From Atrina japonica (lineage: Eukaryota; Mollusca; Bivalvia; Pterioida; Pinnidae), in the NCBI GenBank assembly GCA_030159075.1, contig BROG01000263.1:460001-524000 (forward strand): a DNA stretch of 64,000 bases. Direction: 5' to 3'. The notes below the pieces were generated by a model. The model saw nothing but the letters and a program-made list of their open reading frames with translations. It made no database searches and was not told where the DNA came from. Positions 1 to 13,671 of this stretch are shown one piece after another. The translations under genes were made by a program, and so were the position numbers. Positions within the stretch are counted from its first letter, which is position 1; each line of letters opens with the position of its first letter.

Positions 1-225
1 GAAAATTAATGCTAAGATAGTCATCTTTTTACCTTGGTTATTCTTAGACGGATTTCGGCTATACTTCTACATTTATTACTTGGGCCTTGTATGATACCAC
101 TTTCTCTTTCGAAAATATACATACATTTCAAATTGGAGCTCATGTGATGAAGTCTAATTGACAGAAACGATGGTCTTGAGCATTATAACTTTGGTATTAT
201 GCTTATAATATGGAACCATAGTGTA
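1..225 (+). repeat. dispersed hammerhead-bearing repeat, copy 1
   Basis: Shares long stretches with 26745-26950 (+) and 35383-35605 (-): a CTTAGACGGATTTCGGCTAT block, GCCTTGTATGATACCACTT, AAATTGGAGCTCA, TGACAGAAACGA and ATAACTTTGGTATTATG. A hammerhead-like core lies at 138-181: GCTCA, TGATGA, a short GTC/GAC stem, GAAAC, GGTC and TTGAGC. Here the first base of CUGAUGA and one stem I base have changed (ATG for AACT), so this copy is probably inactive. The left end is cut by the window edge. Confidence 0.7.
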
Positions 226-361
226 AGAAATACTGTCTAAAGAACCCATATGAAAACATTTATATACACCGTACAATCAATTGTAGAACTACACAATGTA
301 GAATTACACAAATATTCGTAAATTTCCAGATTTTATTTATAAAATTGAGACCTCTATTTGA

Positions 362-549
362 ATTTTAAATAGTGTTTTACACCACACTAAACACTTTTCG
401 GTTATATGGTGATAACCCGAATACCTTGTACCCGGGAATAGACCACCCGCCTTCTGCAAGTAAACTGACAAACTGTCTCACAATAAGTGAGGGTGGCAAG
501 CATCATGGTTCAAAGAGCGATACTCTAACCACTCGACCACGGAGGCCTC
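362..549 (-). repeat. tRNA-derived SINE (family with CCTCCACCA tail)
   Basis: On the minus strand it begins with a tRNA-like head (GTGGTCGAGTGGTTAGAGT, box A-like), followed by a body ending TTGCAGAAGGCGGGTGGTC, CCCGGGTAC, and an AATTCAAAT-type tail. The same body recurs at 11262, 31840, 49655, 51225, 51715 and 56212. The reading frame through it is incidental. Confidence 0.65.
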
Positions 550-960
550 TTGAGAAACAGACAGACTAATTACAATGCGAATGTCAAACCACGTAAACAG
601 TTTCGACTACAGTTTTGTATGGAATTTGATCTTACTAGAATTTATTAATGTCGCGTTTTGAGTCCAATGCTCTAACAACTTTACCATTACGGGGCATGCC
701 GAATATATATAGTAGGCGACAAGAGACTGACCAGTTTACGTCACATTAAGGTATGTCGTTTAACGGACTTAAATACACCAATGTATGTAAAACATCAACA
801 ACTATGTACGTATATGACTTCTCAGGAGACAAGGTATTAACATGAACCGGCGCAGAAACTAACTTTGATATTATAGTTATACCGAAGATAAAGTTTATTA
901 ATAATACACACACGTATCATGTATCTGACACACAATATCTTACATACGGGTACTTTCGAA

Positions 961-2657
<1,697 letters not shown>

Positions 2658-2828
2658 ATGAGTGTTGTTGTTTAATATTATCCTCAGAAAATATCTAATG
2701 GAAACGCAGTTAAATGTGTGCATTTATTAAATCATATGTGATATGAGTGTTGTTGTTTTAAAATTATCCTCAGAAAATATCTAATGGAAACGCAGTTAAA
2801 TGTGTGCATTTATTAAATCATACATACA
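2658..2828. repeat. 85-bp tandem duplication
   Basis: ATGAGTGTTGTTGTTT through CATTTATTAAATCATA appears twice with an 85-bp period and only a few differences, so this is a recent local duplication. No function suggested. Confidence 0.9.
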
Positions 2829-5800
2829 TATCATACGAATCGTATGACAGTGCATCGCCCAAATTGAAATTAAAATATGAAGGAGCATAGCTGAATAACA
2901 CATGGTACGTGTCTGAACTACTGAAATCACGTTGTTGATAAGATACATACAATTACTGATTTGATTACAGATATTATAGAATTTACTCAGGCGACGTATT
3001 TTAATAGTATTTATGAATGTAATATAAGGTAAAACGTCTCGGTTTGTCTTTAGAAAGGATGTAATTACAATAGGTGCCTGTGAATGCATTTTGCCCATAG
3101 GATTCTTGTTTGCGTTTCTTTGGAATTACATAAACGTGTTTCGGAATATATACCAGTTGCAAACTTGTTTATGTTTGTTAGAAGGCACTATATTTTCCTC
3201 TTGGTTATTTGTCCTATAAACTTTATTTCAGTTTCAATATCTACGATGTGCGATAAACAGAATCGATCTTCATCTTCAACAGATTTTTAGTATCAGAAAA
3301 AACATGTTCTCTTCTTTGCATCATGCTGAGAATTCTTGCTCTGTTGTATCAACATATGTGTCGTTTCTATAACAGAAACACACACGTCTCCATCTACGTT
3401 TACTTTTTTGTGTCCGAGCTTTCTTCATTTTTCTTTCTTCTTTTACCGATACTATGCCTCGTTAAATATGGATTGATTTTCTTTTATTAATAACAAAGCA
3501 GATTGAAAACTTCAGATTTATAAGATCTGTATAAGATTATAGTTTGTATGTCATAGCGATTTTTCTTTACTTTCACTATCGTCACACCCCGAGATACACA
3601 GGGAAATCAGTTTGCACTTTAATAGATATTGAATGTGTCACGTACTAACTGGTGTCAAGGGAAATAATTCAACAAAAATACCGGAAGAATAGGTTTTACG
3701 TTAGGGAAATGTTTTCACATCTTACTTTAAAAACAAGAGAACGACATTTGTAATAATTGTCACGTTAAACAGGCGAAACACCCCTTTTGTGTTGCACTGA
3801 TATTTTCAAAAATTTGCACCTGAATAGAAAACTCTGGAGAAACTTAAGTTAGTTTTTAATATACGTGCCCACCTAGTGAGGATAACAACGGACGTATTCC
3901 TTCGATCAACTAAGTAAACATATACTTAGTTCTTACCTGCGTGTATTGTTTCATACCAGGGGAAGGCGTATATGTATTGTCTCGTGAAGTTTGATGTATT
4001 TTAAGTTTCCTTGATCCTTTGCATATACATGTTGTGTGAAATGATTTTACAACATATTTAAAACATATTTGCTAAGTATATGTATCTCGAGATCAGAGAG
4101 AGCCATATACACTTAACTTTTTATCATCAGTGAAAAATCTAAAGTGACACCGTTATTAACATCCAACGTATAGCAAGTTTTTGTTATAATCAATAGTTAA
4201 GGAACTCTCAATCAATGTTGAAGCATTGACACCGAGTTTCTATCGAGGAACCACCGTACAGTGATAATTATTTCATTTCATTGTTTGTAGTTAGGATTTA
4301 TGTGTACTTTACTTTGACACTGTAATATGGCGTGTTTTTGTAGTAAACATCATACTACTCGTGACTTTTAGATTATCAAGCCTCCTTGTTCTTTGTCTTT
4401 GGAATTCATTGTTTCAGACGAAACATAGTCCTTGGATTCATTTATTTAGAGTGATTTATACACACTAAGACATCACTATTTGCAGTACATTCGAAAGTGT
4501 ATGCATACAGTTTTCTCTGTGTGGTCTTACGCCTGGATTTGTTAAGTCAATTTCTAATGAGAATACGTACATTTTATCTCGAGTAAAAGGGATATAGAAT
4601 ACAGTGTTCACAAAATGACGGCCATAAATTAAAAAAGAAAGAAACAACATGCCTTTACCTTTAATATCCACGTATGTGTTATCAAAGTCTGTGCAAACAT
4701 TACGAGAGATGAATATTTAGACGTATTGAAACAGTCGCCGTATGCTATTATAGTGAGACATAGAAGTTAGTATTGTTTGCTGCTTTGAAGAAAAGACACC
4801 TTAAATGTTTAAGTGCCTATAAGATTTGACTTCTTTTATTTGTTGAGAGGTTTATTTTAGAATGCACAGATATTTATAATTCTATATGTATTGGCGTCAC
4901 CGTTCCTTTGGAATTTTTACTTTTCTGTATCCCATGCTCTATCGTTATCCCTGTAAAATGGAGCGATAAAAAACGACAGTATATCGTATACATCGCTGTG
5001 TCGTCATCGTCATATTTGTTTCTTTGTCAGTGGATAGACATCGATGACTGACTGATGTTCAGGTAGGTCAAACGTTTGGATTTTTTAAAAATAACTAAGT
5101 TTTAAAATCGATTTCGAGTTTGTGTTACGCAGGATTTAGCGACTTGAATGTTTTGAGTTTATATGTGTTGATTCTACATACCTAGACGTCATCTGGGCAT
5201 TGTTTAAACACGTAGTCCTCAATATATTGGGTTCTTAACCTAGTGTATGATTTTTGTTAGCGATGTGTATAAAGGAAGTGAAAAACTGTCCTGGCGATAA
5301 TTCATTCCATACCCACGTGTTCTGAAAAAAATTATGAGAAAGTAAAATAAATCTGACTTCGACCCTGTGCGTCCAGGAGATTTTCAAGTGTGGATTTAAT
5401 TTGAATGATAATTCAACTGAAGAGCAGAGTTGTTCTGTTAATGGAAGGCCATATCACTTTTTCACTTTGAATATCACTTATTAACTCGACTTATCAGCGA
5501 TTCAAATAGGCCTTGTAAAATAAGGATTACATGATTTGATAGCCCAAGTAGAATGAAGGAAAGTATGCAAGTACTTCGATTTTTCACCTAAACAGGAAAC
5601 ACACGTTACACTGTTCGTTGTTTATATAAAATTTAATTTACCTGTGTTACCATGTTCTTTAGCTGGATATTGATGTGTTAATGACCCCGTGAAAACACTT
5701 ACCTTTACCGTTTTAACTTAGACCAGTTACATTTCATTAAACGTAAAACGCGAAGTGTGCAATTTAATAGTAAAGTGTATATAGACATCGTTTTAAAGAG

Positions 5801-5998
5801 CCAAATTATTTCCCTGGGTATAATATAATCATTTTGCAGCTGTATTTCCTTTGCATCACCCACTTCTAATATATCTTCCGTAATTATGAATCTACTTAGC
5901 ATTGTTATTCGAGTTGTATATTCAGTGGATTTTACACATACAGAAGAGTAAGGTCCCGAGGATTTCAGAAGGTTAAAGTTGTATTTCAATTCGTCTGG
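2829..5998. other. unannotated stretch upstream of the receptor exon
   Basis: AT-rich, with no repeat family or coding signal I can name. The frame of the downstream exon has an in-frame TAG at 5897-5899. A weak acceptor-like ATTTCAG lies at 5962-5968, so the transcription start and any 5' UTR intron cannot be placed. Confidence 0.5.
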
Positions 5999-6713
5999 AT
6001 GTTCAAAATGAAAAGTTTTATAAATAGCATGGATAAATTTATAATTGTGTCGGGAATACTATGTAATGTTGCCTTATGTTCTTGGATCCCGGATACTATC
6101 CAAATTACGGTTATGGCACCGGGGAATCCGAAGGAGCGGCAATTTTCCTTAACCAAAATAAAGCCTGCCATCGAATTAGGAATTGAGGAAGTTGAAGCTA
6201 GACAAATTCTACCTAATCTTACAATCAGTGTAAAATATTGTGATACAGAAGAAAGTGCAACGGTTGCACCCGTAGAAGCGTTTGAAATCACCAAAAATGG
6301 TGGTCAAAATGTATTTTTTGGCCCGGTTGGTGACTATACCTTGTCACCGGTGGGGAGGTATGCCCCTTATTGGAACATTCCCATCGTTACGCCCGGTGGC
6401 CTTTCACACGATTTCATACAATCAAGAACTCAAGAATATGGAACTTTGACGCGCATTGGGGCCGCGTTCGATTCGGTGGCTAGATTTGTCGAAGAAGGAA
6501 TAATTCATGAATTTGGCTGGAAACGTGTAATTCTAATTTATGACACAACGAGTGCTAATCTTTTCAGAGGATATAATTTTCTGCTAGGATCAGCATTTAT
6601 TGTTCAAGTTAGGGATTCAAAATTACATCAATACAAGTCTAGATTCACAAAATTAAATCCGGATAGTATCTATGGGAAAATACTGGAAGAGGAAGTAGGA
6701 AATAGATATGCAG
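5999..6713 (+). CDS. natriuretic peptide receptor-like protein, first coding exon (ligand-binding domain, partial)
   Basis: Encodes residues 1-238 plus the first base of codon 239. It then meets CAG|GTAAGA at 6711-6719, a strong phase-1 splice donor, so later codons in the open frame are intron. Residues ~11-28 form a hydrophobic signal peptide (FIIVSGILCNVALCS). Residues ~32-238 read as the N-terminal lobe of a receptor-family ligand-binding region: IQITVMAP, KIKPAIELGIEEVEAR, VFFGPVGDYTLSPVGRYA, YWNIPIVTPGG, LTRIGAAF, and FGWKRVILIYD. The block order matches natriuretic peptide receptors / receptor guanylyl cyclases: extracellular peptide binding coupled to a transmembrane segment and, in cyclase members, a kinase-homology and cyclase domain. 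None of the latter is in this exon, so cyclase versus clearance receptor is undecided. Three start codons are possible (5999, 6008, 6029). The one at 6029 has the best context (A at -3, G at +4) and sits just before the signal peptide. Odd: Gly111 stands where vertebrate members carry a disulfide Cys (GPxC), while its expected partner Cys81 (KYCDTEES) is kept. A lineage-specific paralogue or an early-stage pseudogene is possible. Confidence 0.82.
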
Positions 6714-8158
<1,445 letters not shown>

Positions 8159-8317
8159 GTAGTTGTATATAGACCTGAAGAATATTTAGTTTATATTTTA
8201 TGTTTATAACATTTGGAACTCCCCTCATATTCACACATTCTTGAGTATTTTCTGATAGATATTATTAACAACAGAACTTATCTACTGAGGCAAACTTGTT
8301 AATAAGATGACATAGTA

Positions 8318-8425
8318 AATAAGTTAGGTCGTCTTAATAGCGAGGTTCTGATAGATAGATAGATAGACAGATAGATAGATAGATAGATAGATAGATAAGT
8401 AGATAGAAAAATCGATCGATCGATC

Positions 8426-8489
<64 letters not shown>
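8318..8489. repeat. (GATA)n microsatellite preceded by a TIR-like end
   Basis: TTAGGTCGTCTTAATAGCGA then GGTTCTGATAG (8322-8352) resembles the element ends at 11627-11661, 13227-13252 and 52571-52612. It runs straight into GATA repeats with ATCGATCG interruptions around 8410-8428. Confidence 0.8.
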
Positions 8490-10800
8490 TTCGAGAAGAT
8501 ATGATCGTGGACTGATTAGCTAAGTCATGTTGATGATAATCACGGGGCGGCTAACAGTTTACTTATATGCAATATGTCAAATGCTTAAGACTTTGATTCG
8601 CTAGAGTACAAATGAAAGCGCACAGTTGCGAAAATGTAAAATGTCTTATGCAGAATGCAAATAATTACATGTTAAATCATTGATCAGGAACATTGATCTT
8701 TATCTACTTTCATAAAATGAAATTCCTTTTGATTAATTATCGATGTATATCGGCGATATTTTGTCATCTTTATTTCCTGTTATGTCTATTTTTTATCTTA
8801 TATAAGTATTTGTTTATCATATAAAATCAGAGAAAATGAAATTGATATTACAACATTTCTTTGCTATGAGTTAATCACAAATATATGGATATCATTTCCA
8901 TTCTTCGTTTTTTATATGGTGAAAAACATTTTCCATAGACAGACGTTTAATGGGCAACTGCTTATTCTCGCAAAAACTTCTCGTCAAAACACGACGTGAC
9001 AGCGATTAAACTCAACAAAATAACCAAAACATGGTATAGGATGGTAAGGAGGTAACCCCCATGTGTCGGAATCTTTGGTGCAATCTTATAGGATTTTGTT
9101 GACAGTTATAATGGAGGCATATGCAGTTTTTATTTGGACTTATAAAGATAGTGCCTGATCCTCTATATAAGCATTCACTAGCACCCGTCAATATGTGTGG
9201 CACATCATTTACAACTGGCGACTAACAGAATGTACTCCTACCTTGAGGTATGAACGAGAATTTTCCCTGCATTCTACAAACCACAGAATGTACCACTACC
9301 TCTACAAACCACAGAATGTACCACTACCTTGAGGTATGAACGAGAATTTCCCCTGCATTCTACAAACAACAGAAACTCTACAACATAAATTGTATTGTAA
9401 CATCACAACGCATGTCGCCTGTCAATACCCTAGGGTTTGTAAAAAAGGAGAAAAGAAGGAAAATTCTGTGCTATTCCACAGTCCTTAGAGACTGTGAAAA
9501 ACAGTATTTAAATGGATGTACATGTAAAGTTAAGTAGTATGAATATGCTTTCAGATTTATTTTTGCATATCGGCAACACACAACATCTGTTTCAGTATTG
9601 TCACTTATAGTGCAAGGCTTACATGTATATTGCTATGGTTATATGTATGACATTAATCACATTTTACGCCATAAGATAATAAACAATAAACAATCGGTAA
9701 CGGATGCATTTCTCCGTAACTTAAATATAAATATATGAAACATTGAAATAACCCAATGTCCGACTATTGTAAAAAAATTCTAAAAAAAGTATAATATTAA
9801 TTCCTTTAAAATCTATGACAATTGCTGCTTTTTGCATTCTGTCAGAAAGGAAAAATATTGCTTATGACCTATTCCATTTCTATTATACAACAGTCTGCAT
9901 AGTTGCAGTTGAAACAAACAACCATGTTTTTCTCAGATGTATCACCTGCGTGCTGGAATAAGGTTGCCAGCGGGCTATAATTGATCTCCTTTACTGGTAA
10001 TCTATCTGATGTTGAACTGTTTTATTGTAATATTGATACATCATATGGTTGCCTGTTGAGGTCTAATCTGACTGGGACATATTGTTAAATCAACATTGTT
10101 TTCTCACATAATCTGCGTTAGTACAAGTCATTTCAGGTATAAATCATATTCGAATTATATTTAACGATCAGGTAAAGACTTCCGGGTATTAAGTGCAAGA
10201 TCTGAAAAAAAATAATGACCATGAGAAATAAAAAAAAGACGTGACACTTTAAATGTGTTAAACGAAATGACTGCGCAAAAGACATGGGAACTATTAATTA
10301 AGAATAATGTTTAGGAGAATTTATGATGGCACCGGCATAGATGATGGTGATAATGGTACAGTGCCATTACATGACATGGCATTGTAAGAGTTAAAGATAA
10401 ATGTGTTTCAGAAATTATCATTTTAAATATAGCAAATTTTTAAAGTTTTGTGTGAAACTATTTGCTTAACATTTACTCGTCCATTACACTAATATGACCC
10501 CAAACGAGGCTCACAAGATTTATCTCCCTTCCATATATCAACCTCTTTTTAAGACGGAACAAACAATCACGTATTTGTTCGCGCTCGATTGAAGTACGAA
10601 CTAACGATTAAACTAGCTTTTTCAATGGACTTAAAAAGTTATCTAAATTTACACAGTTAGAACGCCTTATTAATCGCTATCAATCAATGTCTCTTCTTTT
10701 GAAGGTTTGCTCTAATACCGATCAGCGTTTATTGTTCACTTGATCAATCCATGTACACAAAGGTGGAGGAGATACAGGTCATATCCGATTTATTGATCTC
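8490..10800. other. mostly unannotated AT-rich stretch with one tandem duplication
   Basis: Around 9230-9375 the string CACAGAATGTACCACTACCT and the CTTGAGGTATGAACGAGAAT block are duplicated in tandem with slight divergence. No coding sequence or named repeat was seen elsewhere. Confidence 0.55.
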
Positions 10801-11110
<310 letters not shown>

Positions 11111-11261
11111 GGGGAATATTATTTCTTTCAAATAGACAGAGATTTCAAAATACCAGGGTTATAATAGTACTAAAGAAATGGACAGGGGTTAGCGGCATTA
11201 CAATTCAACGGGGTCAAATATATTTTTTCACTGCATAATATTTTACCGCCATCCGCGATCG

Positions 11262-11375
11262 TGTTATTTTTTTTTCTCTTTCCGGGTACATTGTAACTAG
11301 CTTCTCTCCTCCACCATATAACTAAAAAAATATAGAGTTTGACGTTAATTACCATTCAAAATTCAAATTCAAATG
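11262..11375 (+). repeat. 5'-truncated tRNA-SINE tail (CCTCCACCA family)
   Basis: TCCGGGTACATTGTAACTAG, CTTCTCTCCTCCACCATATA, and a TTCAAAATTCAAATTCAAAT end match the 3' part of the copies at 49655, 51225 and 56212. The tRNA head is absent. Confidence 0.6.
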
Positions 11376-11470
11376 TGGGTGCCACTTATAGATATCATAG
11401 TTTTGGTACATACTTAATAGGCACCTCACCGTTGATGCTTACTACCGAGAGACTAACACTTGATACACAA

Positions 11471-11661
11471 TACAGTGAAATATCTTTTAATGGCCATCTC
11501 GGATAGGAGACCACCTCGCATTTCAGACCACAATTTTTAAGTCTTTTGATTACTATTTGAACAATACATAACCTGAATTTGAGTCAGTCAGTTAGGTGGT
11601 CCTCTGTCAGTTAGGTGGTCCTCTGTCAGTTAGGTGGTCCTAATATCGAGGTTCTACTGTA
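11471..11661. mobile_element. small TIR element with a 19-bp tandem repeat
   Basis: The left end TACAGTGAAATATC and the right end, read as reverse complement, TACAGTAGAACCTCGATATT form imperfect terminal inverted repeats. Each continues to a GACCACC motif. Inside the right part, GTCAGTTAGGTGGTCCTCT (19 bp) is repeated three times (11587-11642). No coding capacity, so a non-autonomous DNA element is the likeliest reading. Confidence 0.5.
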
Positions 11662-11721
11662 CATGTATATAGGCAGCGTTCTTATTTGTAGATTAATATA
11701 CAGTTATAACGAATAAACTCG

Positions 11722-11760
11722 TTTGATATGTATAACTTTGGTATTATGTTTATAATATTT
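11722..11760 (+). repeat. tail fragment of the hammerhead-bearing repeat
   Basis: ATAACTTTGGTATTATGTTT then ATAATAT matches the 3' end of the copies at 1-225 and 35383-35605. The ribozyme part is not present. Confidence 0.45.
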
Positions 11761-12328
11761 TTTAAGTGTATTTTAATTCTGAATACCAGGTAGATTGTGC
11801 TGATAAATCTTTTAAATTAATCGCACCTGCTCGTACTTTTCAAAATTTCTCCGTAATTGCAATGGATCTGACAGAGCAACCAAGTCTAATAATAGATATA
11901 TACTTATATTTTATATGATTTAATTTTTGATAGTGTTTATTTATTTTTATATGTTTTATCTTTATATGATTTGTATATCTATCTGTTTGCCTGTTCAGAT
12001 ATTTTTAACAGATTCTGTATTTGAAAAAAGTACAACTTTACTTCCATCTACTTCGCATGTATCACACCATTCGATTTGCAACACAAATGAACGTTATATA
12101 TTTCAATGTATACTTAGAACAATGGTATCGCGATTAAAATGAAGAATACATTTTGATCTTTTATGTCATTCCAGATTTCAAATTTACAGATATACATAGT
12201 AAAAAATAGGAGATAAATAGTAACCGTTTTGTCTGAATTATATGATAACACTTTCATGAATATTATCCAGAGTTGTGGGACTTTGAAATTGATACTTGTT
12301 TTGGGGACATATTGTTTCTGAAATACAT

Positions 12329-13252
12329 TTACAGTCAAACTTGCATTAAAGTCCACCTCTGAATAAAGGATACCTGTTTATAATGGGGGTGATAAACATT
12401 GGAACATTGCCTAATCACAACTGCTTTCATTAGACCATCCCGTATTTAAAATCACATATATTTGGTCTCTTGAATATCTCTTGAAATAATATCAAATACG
12501 TCAAATCAATACTTTAAATTCCATCACGCTAACCTGACGTCAGACAGTTCGCTGCATATATTAAATACGTCTAGCTATAGATCAACACTTAAGATACCAT
12601 CACGCTAACATGACGTCGGGAAGTTAGCTGCCGATATTAAATACGTCTAGCTATAGATCAACACTTAAGATACCATCAAGCTAACATGACGTCGGGAAGT
12701 TAGCTGCCGATATTAAATACGTCTAGCTATAGATCAACACTTAAGACACCATCACGCTAACATGACGTCGGGCAGTTAGCTGCCGATATTAAATACGTAT
12801 AGATATAGATCAACACTTTAGATACCATCACGCTAACATGACGTATGACAGTTCGCTGTATATATTAAATACGTCTAGCTATAGATCAACACTACACTAA
12901 CATGACGTCGGAAAGTTAGCTGCCGATATTAAATACGTCTAGCTATAGATCAACAATTTAGATACCGTCACGCTAACATGACGTCGGGCACTTAGCTGCA
13001 GATATTGAATACGTATATATATAGATCAACACTTTAGATACCATCACGCTAACATGACGTCGGAAAGTTCGCTGCTGATATTAAATACGTCTAGCTATAG
13101 ATCAACACTTAAGATACCATCACGCTAACATGACGTCGGACAGTTCGCTGCTGATATTAAATACGTCTAGCTATAGATCAACACTTAAGATACCATCACA
13201 CTAATATGACGTCAGATAGATAGATTATTCTAATGTCGAGATTCCACTGTAA
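12329..13252. mobile_element. TIR element carrying a 76-bp minisatellite
   Basis: The left end at 12329 (TTACAGTCAAACTTGCATTA then AAGTCCACC) and the right end, read in reverse from 13252 (TTTTACAGTGGAATCTCGAC then ATTAGAAT), are imperfect inverted repeats of the type found at 11471-11661. Between them lie ~160 bp of unique sequence and the 76-bp array. TIR ends enclosing a tandem core recall the tandem-core elements known from bivalves, but family membership is not shown. Confidence 0.5.
12491..13214. repeat. 76-bp minisatellite, ~9.5 copies
   Basis: The anchor CTAGCTATAGATCAACAC recurs at 12571, 12647, 12723, 12799, 12875, 12939, 13015, 13091 and 13167. That is a strict 76-bp spacing except one 64-bp unit with a 12-bp deletion. 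Every unit carries a TGACGTC-like site. The first (12535-12542) and last (13207-13214) copies have the full palindrome TGACGTCA, whereas inner ones mostly read TGACGTCG. TGACGTCA is the cAMP-response element consensus; regulatory activity is not shown. Confidence 0.95.
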
Positions 13253-13610
13253 AATTTTCAACACTATTTTCTTTTTACAACAAAAAATTGAGTGAAGCAA
13301 ATTGATATATCAAAGGTAAAATAGCCGTCGTAAGAAACCCAAGATAAAGTATCAGACAAATACCTAATTCATATGCATAGCTTTAACAACGCCATATCAG
13401 AACCTTGGATATAGTGAAGTGTAACACTCTACAGCGTGATTCTGCTGACCTGTCATTTTGACTGTCACTCAAACGACAATGCATGTCACTAGCAGTTTAT
13501 CCAAAGCCTCGTTATAGATTCTTTATATTGAATAAAATACCGAAATTGGGTTTGATATCAGGTTTTATTTTTAGTAATCTGTATAATCTGTATATTCTAG
13601 TGTTACGTTG

Positions 13611-13633
13611 GATTATTATTATTATTATTATTA

Positions 13634-13671
<38 letters not shown>
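13611..13671. repeat. (ATT)n microsatellite
   Basis: Twenty ATT-type units with a single GTT interruption. Confidence 0.97.

Noticed and set aside
5705..6294. Minus-strand frames overlapping the receptor exon
   Set aside because: Antisense shadows of the plus-strand exon, which has clear domain blocks and a splice donor.
12491..13214. CRISPR array
   Set aside because: Units are contiguous 76-bp tandem repeats without unique spacers, in a eukaryotic context.
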